Assembly: GCA_947632255.1 (NCBI GenBank)
Contig: CANROL010000073.1
Location: 1-6,038, forward strand
Source of the DNA: an uncultured Bacilli bacterium
Lineage (GTDB): Bacteria > Bacillota_I > Bacilli_A > RF39 > UBA660
Length of the DNA: 6,038 nt
Reading direction: 5' to 3'
The notes beneath the pieces were generated by a model. The model saw nothing but the letters and a program-made list of their open reading frames with translations, did no database searches and was not told where the DNA came from. The translations under genes were made by a program, and so were the position numbers. Positions 1-5,961 of this stretch are shown in pieces (within the stretch, counting starts at the first letter, position 1; each line of letters begins with the position of its first letter).

Positions 1-81
1 ATGTTATAGTAATAAAACTTTGATGGGGCTTGAACTCCCGCTTCTTCTAATGCTACCAATAAAGTTTTATTACTATAACAT
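1..81. repeat. Perfect 21-bp inverted repeat at the window edge (fold-back)
   Basis: Positions 1-21 are the exact reverse complement of positions 61-81, with a 39-nt loop (22-60) between them. The inner boundary is sharp: 22/60 is at best a G-T wobble and 23/59 does not pair. The outer boundary is the window edge, so the true repeat may be longer. The arm at 61-81 encodes normal-looking residues of the 2Fe-2S domain, while the arm at 1-21 replaces the expected cysteine motif. This suggests a chimeric fold-back at a contig end rather than a natural hairpin. Confidence 0.9.
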
Positions 82-974
82 TTACCAATAACTAAATCAT
101 TTTTTAAAATAACTTTAAGTTCATAAGTTTTTATTTCATTAGGGGTATAATCATTATAAAAATTTTCATAATGGACATTTTTACGAGGTATATCAAGTTC
201 ATTTAAAATATCATTCATCGCTTGATATATATTTTTAGGTCCACACATAAAGACTGTATTAAATTCTTTTAGATAAGGAATAAACATATCTTTAGTAAAA
301 TAGCCATGTAAATAATTATCATTTTCTTCCCTAGTTAAAGTAATAACAAATTTTACATTTTTACTCATTAATTTAGTTATTTCATCTTTAAAGATAATAT
401 CTTCTTCCGTTCTAACTGCATAAAAGACCGTTAAATTAACATTTAATTTTTCATCATTAATATATTTAGCTAAACTAATAAATGGTGTAATGCCTGAACC
501 CCCAGCTATAGCAATAATATTATCTTCATCACGAATTTGATTATAAGTAAATTCCCCCACGGGTTTAGATATAGTAAGATTATCCCCGACTTTTACTTCA
601 TTTAACATATAATTACTTACTAAACCATTATTTACTTTTTTAATAGTAATTCGGTAAAATCCTTTTTGAGTTTCAAGAGGACTACTTGATAAAGAATAAG
701 CTCTAGTCGTATAAATATCATCGATATTTAATTTAATACTTATATATTGACCTGGCTCAAATGATGCTAGCGAAGTAGTTTCAACATTATTAGGAACTAA
801 AATAAAACTTTTCGTATCAGGAGTCTCAACTATTATATCTTTAACTACAACATATTGTAAATCTTTATCTTCCTTGCTAAGAAGATCAATATTAGTATCT
901 TTTATTTCTTTATCACGATATGATTTAATAATACTAGCCCGTTCTTTTCTTAAATTTTCAATTTTACTAGTCAT
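1..974 (-). CDS. FNR-type flavin reductase with C-terminal 2Fe-2S ferredoxin domain, 3' end missing
   Basis: The gene reads from ATG at 974 without a stop for 324 codons and runs off the left edge. After a charged leader of about 40 residues comes an FAD-binding barrel with RAYSLSS (91-97) and SKPVGEF (136-142), then an NAD(P)-binding domain with AGGSGITP (157-164) and MCGPKNIY (243-250). These are hallmarks of the ferredoxin-NADP+ reductase superfamily. From about residue 285 a beta strand and ALEEAGVQAPS (308-318) look like the start of a plant-type [2Fe-2S] ferredoxin domain, as in Hcr- or oxygenase-reductase-type proteins. The expected cysteine cluster should follow APS, but the frame instead reads KFYYYN, encoded by an inverted repeat at the edge, so residues 319-324 are probably not authentic. 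The site AGAGG lies about 7 nt before the start. The start overlaps the upstream flavoprotein gene by 8 nt (ATGACTAG). The likely role is moving electrons between NAD(P)H and a partner through FAD and 2Fe-2S; the partner is unknown. Confidence 0.85.
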   Translation of the reverse strand, partial: MTSKIENLRKERASIIKSYRDKEIKDTNIDLLSKEDKDLQYVVVKDIIVETPDTKSFILVPNNVETTSLASFEPGQYISIKLNIDDIYTTRAYSLSSSPLETQKGFYRITIKKVNNGLVSNYMLNEVKVGDNLTISKPVGEFTYNQIRDEDNIIAIAGGSGITPFISLAKYINDEKLNVNLTVFYAVRTEEDIIFKDEITKLMSKNVKFVITLTREENDNYLHGYFTKDMFIPYLKEFNTVFMCGPKNIYQAMNDILNELDIPRKNVHYENFYNDYTPNEIKTYELKVILKNDLVIGKCYSNKTLLVALEEAGVQAPSKFYYYN

Positions 975-2451
975 TTTGTACCTCTTTTTCTAATAATTTA
1001 TTTGTCACATAATAACCACTTTCATAAGCATTATTAATAAATCCTCCCAAAACAGCATTAGAGCCAACATAACTTATATTAGGTATTTTTTCATCTTCAT
1101 AAGAAATAAGACGATTAATCATATTATCATTACTACTTCTAGCATAACCAAATATTGAACCATTTATAGTATTTACATAACTTCTAAATGTTTTAGGAGA
1201 AGCTATTTCTATTTCTTCAATATATTCTTCAATATCAATACCAAAATATTTAGTAAAATCATTAATCATATTTTGAGCCATTTCTTCTTTATATTTTTCA
1301 TAATTATATTTATTTAAATTAGAAAATTCATTATAATAAAATGTTTTTTTAAGAATTAAAATTGTTGTATTTTTAGGACTAGCACCTTCATTTACTACAT
1401 TAGGTATAATAGCTTCCATCGTATGATGATTAGTATTCATCATTTTACTTATACACATATCACTTCTTAAATCATCAAATAAATAATAATGATAATTAGT
1501 TAAACCAATTTTATCATAACTAGCATTTAAGCCTAAGTATAGAACAAAACAATTTGGGGACAAACTACGAGCATTATCTAGCTTTAATTGTTCTTTTGAA
1601 ACATTTTCTAATAAATATTTATTTACATAACGTGCTGATACATCACAAATAATATTTTTAGCTTTATATTCTAGATTATCTACAGTTTTAATTAAATAAA
1701 TATTATTTTCTTTCGTAATTTTAGAAACACAAGAATTATAAAATATTTTACCCCCATTTTTTTGATAACAATCTGCTATTTTAAGAGAAAAATCTAAAGC
1801 TTTAGAAGTTGCTACAACCTGTTTTTTATAAATCATTTTATACATAATATCACAAAAATCAATAAAAGATAATTTATTTATTGGACATCCAATTACTACC
1901 CACATATAACATAAACGATTAATAGTTTCTCTAGGCATTCCAATATCTTTTAAAGCTTCATTAGTATATTTATCAAGATATTTTAAGAAATTAGGATATT
2001 TAGTATAAGCTTCATCATTATTTTTAAAACATTCTAAAGCCGTATGAATTTCTTTTATAATACTTAATAATTTATTTATAGAGGGTGTTGAATCCATTTT
2101 TAATTTTTCTAATTCTATTCTAAAACTATCAAAATCCCCATTCACCATAAAATCATCATTAGTTTTTAAATCATGAATTCGCATATTAAAATCTGTTACT
2201 TTAGTATTTAAATCAATATTTTCTTCTTTTAATAATTTTTGCAAAGAACCGGGATTTATTTCATCACCATAATCGAATAAATAATATAGGCTAGTATCAA
2301 ATTCAAAACGTCCACGTCTAAATGTTGTAACAAGACCTCCAGGTAAGCTATTTTTTTCTAAAATTAAAACTTTCTTTTTATGTTTAATTAAATTAAGACC
2401 AGCTGCTAAGCCACCCATACCTGAACCAATAATTATATAATCATATAACAT
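967..2451 (-). CDS. CrtI/phytoene desaturase-type FAD-dependent oxidoreductase
   Basis: This is a flavoprotein of the CrtI/phytoene desaturase and amine-oxidase-like superfamily. Counting from the upstream ATG at 2460, the N terminus has a Rossmann FAD site: YIIIGSGMGG (8-17), then the ribose-binding Glu in VLILEKN (31-37), PGG (40-42) and FRRGRFEFDT (47-56). The C terminus has the second FAD-contacting segment, YVGSNAVLGG (464-473), followed by NNAYESGYYV (476-485). Length (494-497 aa) is normal for the family. There is no signal peptide or clear membrane helix. The start is set at 2451 (the fourth codon of the longest frame) because AAAGGA abuts the ATG at 2460 but sits 9 nt before the ATG at 2451. 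That start lies 1 nt after the phosphoketolase stop. The gene ends in TAG, 8 nt inside the downstream reductase gene. No phytoene synthase is visible, so a carotenoid substrate is unproven. Family members also include RetSat-type enzymes that reduce double bonds, which would fit a reductase partner. Confidence 0.88.
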   Translation of the reverse strand: MLYDYIIIGSGMGGLAAGLNLIKHKKKVLILEKNSLPGGLVTTFRRGRFEFDTSLYYLFDYGDEINPGSLQKLLKEENIDLNTKVTDFNMRIHDLKTNDDFMVNGDFDSFRIELEKLKMDSTPSINKLLSIIKEIHTALECFKNNDEAYTKYPNFLKYLDKYTNEALKDIGMPRETINRLCYMWVVIGCPINKLSFIDFCDIMYKMIYKKQVVATSKALDFSLKIADCYQKNGGKIFYNSCVSKITKENNIYLIKTVDNLEYKAKNIICDVSARYVNKYLLENVSKEQLKLDNARSLSPNCFVLYLGLNASYDKIGLTNYHYYLFDDLRSDMCISKMMNTNHHTMEAIIPNVVNEGASPKNTTILILKKTFYYNEFSNLNKYNYEKYKEEMAQNMINDFTKYFGIDIEEYIEEIEIASPKTFRSYVNTINGSIFGYARSSNDNMINRLISYEDEKIPNISYVGSNAVLGGFINNAYESGYYVTNKLLEKEVQND

Positions 2452-2452
2452 A

Positions 2453-4807
2453 TTATTCATTCCTTTCTTCTAAATTAAAATCACTAACTTCGGGCATATC
2501 TATACCATATTCTTTAATATATCTTTGGTGTTTTTCAAGCATATCACTAGCATATTTTTGTAATGCTTCTTTATTAGAATTATTTATATTTAAATGTTTT
2601 AAAGCTAACTTAATTAAATTATAACGATCAATTTTATTTAAAACCCGCATATCAAATGGAGTTGTTATAGCTCCTTCTTCATTATAACCACGAACATGTA
2701 AATTATTATTATGACGATTATAAGTAAGTTCATGAATTAAATTAGGATAACCATGAAAAGCAAAAATAATAGGTTTATCTTTTGTAAATAATCGATCATA
2801 TTCTTCATCACTTAAACCATGTGGATGATGACTGTCAAGACGCATTAAATCAACAACAGTTACCACTCTTATTTTTAAATCAGGAATAAATTTTTGCATT
2901 ATTTTAGAGGCGGCGATTACTTCTAGAGTTGGTGTATCACCGGCACTAGCTAAAACTATGTCACAAGCACTATCATCATTACTAATAAAATCTAACCGAT
3001 CTACGCCTTTAGTACATAAACTAATTGCCTCTTCTTTATTTAACCATTGCAAAGTAAGATGTTTACTAGCAACAACAACATTAATATAATCTTTAGTCGT
3101 TGTAATATGATTAAAAGTTGAAATTAAAGTATTAGTATCTATTGGTAAATAAATTCGCACAATATCTGCTTTTTTAGTAACAATATGATTTAAAAAACCA
3201 GGATCTTGATGCGTAAATCCATTGTGGTCTTGTTGCCAAACATGACTAGTTAAAATAATATTTAAACTAGATATACTTTTTCGCCATGGAAGTTCTTTAC
3301 ATATTTTAAGCCATTTAGCATGTTGGGATACCATACTATCAATTATTCGGCTAAAAGCTTCATAAGTATGGATAAAACCATGACGACCGGTTAAAAGATA
3401 ACCTTCTAACATACCCTCACAAGCATGTTCAGATAAGAAAGAATCAATAATAGCACCATCAGTATTTAAATATTCATCGCCTTTAATTGTTTCGCCATTC
3501 CATTTGCGATTAGTAACTTCAAAAACATGACTTAAACGATTAGATAATGCTTCATCAGGACCAAATATCCGGTAATTATGAGGATTTAATTTAACAATAT
3601 CCCGAATAAACTTGGAAAGTTCAGTCATATCACTAGCTTTAATAACACCTGGTTTAGGAATTTCTAACATATAATTTTTAAAATCAGGCATTACTAATTC
3701 TTGTAAAAGTATTCCTCCATTGGCATGAGGATTAGAACCCATTCTTCTATTTTGAGGTGGAATTAAATCTTGAAGCCCTCTTTTTAAAGTCCCTTCCCCA
3801 TCAAATAATTCCCAAGGGCGGTAACTTTTTAACCAATCTTCTAATATTTCTAAATTATCTATATGTTCTTTATCAACCATCACTGGTACTTGATGCGCTC
3901 TAAAGGTTCCTTCCACGATTTTTTCTTCCACAACTTTAGGTCCAGTCCATCCTTTTGGAGTTCTTAAAATAATCATTGGCCATCTAGGTCTGGTCGTGTC
4001 ATTATCTTCTAAAGCCCGTTTTTTAATTAATTTTATTTTTTCGACAACTAAATCTAAGGCAGAGGCCATTTCTTCATGAATTAAAGCTTCATTTTTATAA
4101 CTTACCAAGATGGGATCCCAACCTAAACCTTTAAAATACATTAAAAGTTCTTCTTCACTTATTCTCGCTAGTACAGTAGGATTAGCAATTTTATAACCAT
4201 TTAAATGAAGAATTGGTAATACTACGCCATCCGTTTTAGGATTTAAAAATTTATTTAATTGCCAACTAGTACTTAAAGGTCCCGTTTCAGCTTCCCCATC
4301 CCCAACTACACAAGCAGCCCACAAAGAAGGATTGTCTATTACGGCCCCAAAGGCATGGGCAAGGCTATAACCTAGTTCTCCACCTTCATTAATTGAGCCT
4401 GGTATCTCAGGAGCAACATGGGAAGATGTTCCACCTGGAAAACTAAATTGTTTAAATAATTTTTTTAAACCATCTTCATCATAAGTAATATCGGGATATA
4501 CTTCACTATAAGTTTTTTCTAAATAAACGTTAGAGTAAGCTGCACCGCCCCCATGACCAGGGCCACTGATATATATCATATCTAAATTATTTTTAATAAT
4601 AATACGATTTAAATGTAAATAAATAAAATTTTGGCCAGGTGTTGTTCCCCAGTGACCAACTAATTTATTTTTAATATGCTCTAATTTAAGAGGTTCTTTA
4701 AGTAAAGGATTATCTTTTAAATAAAGTTCACAAGCAGCAAGATAATTGGCCGCCCGAAAATAAGCATCTAACTTTTCTAATTCACTAGTCCTTAATACTC
4801 TTTCCAT
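2453..4807 (-). CDS. xfp: Xylulose-5-phosphate/fructose-6-phosphate phosphoketolase
   Basis: This thiamine-diphosphate enzyme cleaves xylulose 5-phosphate (and often fructose 6-phosphate) with phosphate to acetyl phosphate plus glyceraldehyde 3-phosphate (or erythrose 4-phosphate). It acts in the cytosol and is the key step of the phosphoketolase pathway. Family signatures are intact along all 784 residues, the usual family length: GHWGTTPG (51-58), GPGHGG (82-87), SFPGG (122-126), the TPP/Mg motif GDGEAETGPLSTSW (169-182), HLNGYKI (201-207), YRIFGPDE (412-419), EHACEGMLEGYLLTGRHG (460-477) and HVWQQDHNGFTHQDPGF (522-538). EGYLLTGRHG includes the conserved Glu region that activates the cofactor. 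AGAGGAA (4820-4814) precedes the ATG by about 6 nt. The gene leads a three-gene operon and almost touches the next gene. Xylulose versus fructose preference cannot be read from sequence. Acetate kinase and phosphotransacetylase, the usual partners for turning acetyl phosphate into ATP or acetyl-CoA, are not in this window. Confidence 0.97.
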   Translation of the reverse strand: MERVLRTSELEKLDAYFRAANYLAACELYLKDNPLLKEPLKLEHIKNKLVGHWGTTPGQNFIYLHLNRIIIKNNLDMIYISGPGHGGGAAYSNVYLEKTYSEVYPDITYDEDGLKKLFKQFSFPGGTSSHVAPEIPGSINEGGELGYSLAHAFGAVIDNPSLWAACVVGDGEAETGPLSTSWQLNKFLNPKTDGVVLPILHLNGYKIANPTVLARISEEELLMYFKGLGWDPILVSYKNEALIHEEMASALDLVVEKIKLIKKRALEDNDTTRPRWPMIILRTPKGWTGPKVVEEKIVEGTFRAHQVPVMVDKEHIDNLEILEDWLKSYRPWELFDGEGTLKRGLQDLIPPQNRRMGSNPHANGGILLQELVMPDFKNYMLEIPKPGVIKASDMTELSKFIRDIVKLNPHNYRIFGPDEALSNRLSHVFEVTNRKWNGETIKGDEYLNTDGAIIDSFLSEHACEGMLEGYLLTGRHGFIHTYEAFSRIIDSMVSQHAKWLKICKELPWRKSISSLNIILTSHVWQQDHNGFTHQDPGFLNHIVTKKADIVRIYLPIDTNTLISTFNHITTTKDYINVVVASKHLTLQWLNKEEAISLCTKGVDRLDFISNDDSACDIVLASAGDTPTLEVIAASKIMQKFIPDLKIRVVTVVDLMRLDSHHPHGLSDEEYDRLFTKDKPIIFAFHGYPNLIHELTYNRHNNNLHVRGYNEEGAITTPFDMRVLNKIDRYNLIKLALKHLNINNSNKEALQKYASDMLEKHQRYIKEYGIDMPEVSDFNLEERNE
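2461..2466 (-). promoter_or_regulatory. Shine-Dalgarno site that decides the start of the FAD oxidoreductase gene
   Basis: AAAGGA lies inside the last codons of the phosphoketolase gene. It touches the ATG at 2460-2458, which is too close for initiation, and sits 9 nt before the ATG at 2451-2449. The second ATG is therefore preferred. The phosphoketolase TAA (2455-2453) and this ATG form TAATATG, an arrangement typical of translational coupling. Confidence 0.7.
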
Positions 4808-4831
4808 TTTTTATTCCTCTATTCTTTTATA

Positions 4832-4848
4832 ATTATAACAAAATTATA
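4832..4848 (-). promoter_or_regulatory. Probable promoter of the phosphoketolase operon (two candidate -10 boxes)
   Basis: On the minus strand two perfect TATAAT hexamers occur, at 4848-4843 and 4837-4832, upstream of the phosphoketolase Shine-Dalgarno site. The first is the better choice because it leaves about 30 nt of leader, while the second would start transcription almost at the ribosome site. No good TTGACA-like -35 sits at 16-18 nt. A TTGATA lies 20 nt upstream of the first box, which is too far for a standard promoter. In DNA this AT-rich TATAAT is a weak signal alone; support comes from position downstream of a terminator and before a gene. Confidence 0.45.
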
Positions 4849-4912
4849 TCAAAAAAACTATACATTTTTATCAATATATATAAAATTTAAAAATCATATA
4901 TCTAAATTTTAG

Positions 4913-4942
4913 TATAATAAAACCCCACTTCAAAATGGAGTT
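4913..4942 (-). terminator. Intrinsic terminator of the KilA-N gene
   Basis: On the minus strand AACTCCA (4942-4936) pairs with TGGGGTT (4927-4921) across an 8-nt loop, with one G-U wobble, and is followed by TTTTATTAT. It lies about 35 nt past the KilA-N stop codon. The pairing is better on the minus strand, where the wobble is G-U, than on the plus strand, where it would be a C-A mismatch. The direction therefore matches the gene. Confidence 0.7.
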
Positions 4943-4977
4943 AATTTTAATACAATGTTTTTATATAAGTATTTTTA

Positions 4978-5838
4978 TTATTTATTAACTATTAATTTTT
5001 TATTTAAATTTTCAAGTTCTTTTATAGATTTATCATGTTCTAGAATTTTCATTTGTCTAATCGCCGAATTATTAAGTTTTACTAATCTTTCTTTTTGCTT
5101 TATACCATCATTAATAAGTTCCGCATTTATATTTTCTAAATTACATAAAATAAGTAAATGTTTTAAATCCGTATAATCGCGTATATTTCCTTCAATATTA
5201 GGATTTTTATCTCGCCATTCTTTAGCTGTCATCCCAAATAAAGCAACATTTAAAACGTCAGCTTCTTCGGCATACACATATTGTTTTTGCTTTTCAGTTA
5301 ATTTAGGAATAATATTTTCTTTAATTGAATCGGTATGAATATGATAATTAGATTTAGCAAGCATTCTACTAGCGGACCAATCTAACTTGTATTGATAAGC
5401 TTCATTCTTTTTTAATCTTTCAAATTCTTGAATAACATACAATTTAAATTCTGGTGATAACCAACTAGCAAATTCTAAAGCTATATCACTACAAGCATAA
5501 GTTCCACCATTATTACCAGATTTAGATATTATTCCAATTGCATTGGTTTCTTTAATCCATTTTTGAGGTGATATTTTAAATTTATTACTACCTGCTTCAT
5601 TTTTAAACGTGTCGAATTCGACACCTTTGAAATTTTCATTGTTTAATTGTTCCCACAATCCTAAATAAGCTATAACATCTTTATTACGCATCCAGTTTTG
5701 AATAGGATATCTTGGATCATCTTCATCAGCATATCTAGCCAAATCAGTAAGAGAAATATACTCTTTATTTCCAATTCTCAATATACTGATTTTATTATTG
5801 TTTACATTAATTTCTGATTTTATTATTTCTTTATTCAT
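4978..5838 (-). CDS. KilA-N domain protein, probable DNA-binding protein
   Basis: This 286-residue protein has a KilA-N domain at about residues 22-142. Typical features are EYISLTDLARYA (26-37), IQNWMRNKDVIAYLGLWEQL (46-65), VEFDTFKNEAG (73-83), SPQKWIKETNAIGIISKSG (90-108) and GTYACSDIALEFASWLSPEF (112-131). KilA-N domains bind DNA and occur in phage and large DNA-virus proteins, and in stand-alone bacterial genes of about this length. The C-terminal half (about 165-286), with LTEKQKQYVYAEEADVLNVALFGMTAKEW, is shared by these stand-alone bacterial forms as I recall them, but has no function I can name. It ends in a charged, probably helical tail (about 255-286). AAGGAGG (5851-5845) lies 6 nt before the ATG, and an extended -10 box lies upstream. 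The gene is monocistronic, with terminators on both sides. A 16-bp palindrome lies within its coding sequence. A phage-derived regulator is possible, but no phage genes flank it. Confidence 0.88.
   Translation of the reverse strand: MNKEIIKSEINVNNNKISILRIGNKEYISLTDLARYADEDDPRYPIQNWMRNKDVIAYLGLWEQLNNENFKGVEFDTFKNEAGSNKFKISPQKWIKETNAIGIISKSGNNGGTYACSDIALEFASWLSPEFKLYVIQEFERLKKNEAYQYKLDWSASRMLAKSNYHIHTDSIKENIIPKLTEKQKQYVYAEEADVLNVALFGMTAKEWRDKNPNIEGNIRDYTDLKHLLILCNLENINAELINDGIKQKERLVKLNNSAIRQMKILEHDKSIKELENLNKKLIVNK
5609..5624. repeat. Perfect 16-bp palindrome inside the KilA-N gene
   Basis: GTGTCGAATTCGACAC is its own reverse complement; the flanking bases (C at 5608, C at 5625) end the symmetry. 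It encodes GVEFDT in the conserved KilA-N core. Its codons GTC, TTC, GAC and ACG end in G or C, unlike the mostly A/T-ending codons around them. It may be an operator for the gene's own product, or simply follow from the conserved residues. Confidence 0.6.
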
Positions 5839-5886
5839 ACAAAACCTCCTTAAAATCCTTTAATTATTTAAATCTCTATAATAAAT

Positions 5887-5895
5887 ATTATACCA
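5887..5895 (-). promoter_or_regulatory. Extended -10 promoter of the KilA-N gene
   Basis: The minus strand reads TGGTATAAT (5895-5887), a consensus extended -10 element, about 48 nt before the KilA-N start codon. Transcription would begin near 5880, giving a leader of about 40 nt that contains AAGGAGG. No good -35 is visible at 17 nt, where the tRNA terminator tail lies; extended -10 promoters often need none. Confidence 0.75.
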
Positions 5896-5903
5896 TAATT
5901 TTT

Positions 5904-5951
5904 TACAAAATAAAACTCGAACTAATCAAATAAACTGAAAAGTTCGAGTTT
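5904..5951 (-). terminator. Intrinsic terminator after tRNA-Ala
   Basis: AAACTCGAACT (5951-5941 on the minus strand) pairs perfectly with AGTTCGAGTTT (5923-5913) over 11 bp with a 17-nt loop. It is followed by TATTTTGT, giving a T-rich run on the minus strand. It begins 10 nt after the tRNA 3' end, so it most likely ends the tRNA transcript. The stem is modest in GC. The tail merges with the promoter region of the KilA-N gene, so the repeat could also serve as an operator there. Confidence 0.7.
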
Positions 5952-5961
5952 GATATCAATC

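Larger units (their letters stand above)
4808..4977. other. AT-rich intergenic region between the KilA-N gene and phosphoketolase
   Basis: This 170-bp gap separates two transcription units on the same strand. From right to left it holds the KilA-N terminator, a 9-bp all-A/T inverted repeat (4881-4889 with 4903-4911, 13-nt loop), the candidate -10 boxes and the phosphoketolase ribosome-binding site. I saw no riboswitch-like structure, no clear cre site for CcpA and no small gene with a ribosome-binding site. The short A/T repeat could be an operator, but in sequence this AT-rich it could also arise by chance. Confidence 0.5.

Noticed and set aside
1..81. Hairpin as a natural transcription terminator
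   Set aside because: It lies inside a conserved coding domain, has a 39-nt loop and an AT-rich stem, and one arm replaces expected protein sequence. A fold-back artefact explains it better.
4808..4977. Riboswitch or CcpA cre site before the phosphoketolase operon
   Set aside because: The region is almost pure A/T with no conserved GC-rich helices, and no sequence close to the cre consensus was found by eye.
4955..5176. Plus-strand open frame of 73 codons antisense to the end of the KilA-N gene
   Set aside because: It overlaps a well-supported gene on the other strand, has a low-complexity F/L/S-rich product typical of antisense AT-rich reading, and has no Shine-Dalgarno site.
967..5838. Possible alternative genetic code (TGA read as Trp), as in Mycoplasma or Spiroplasma
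   Set aside because: Conserved Trp positions in the phosphoketolase and KilA-N protein that I checked are TGG, and full-length families are recovered with the standard bacterial code.
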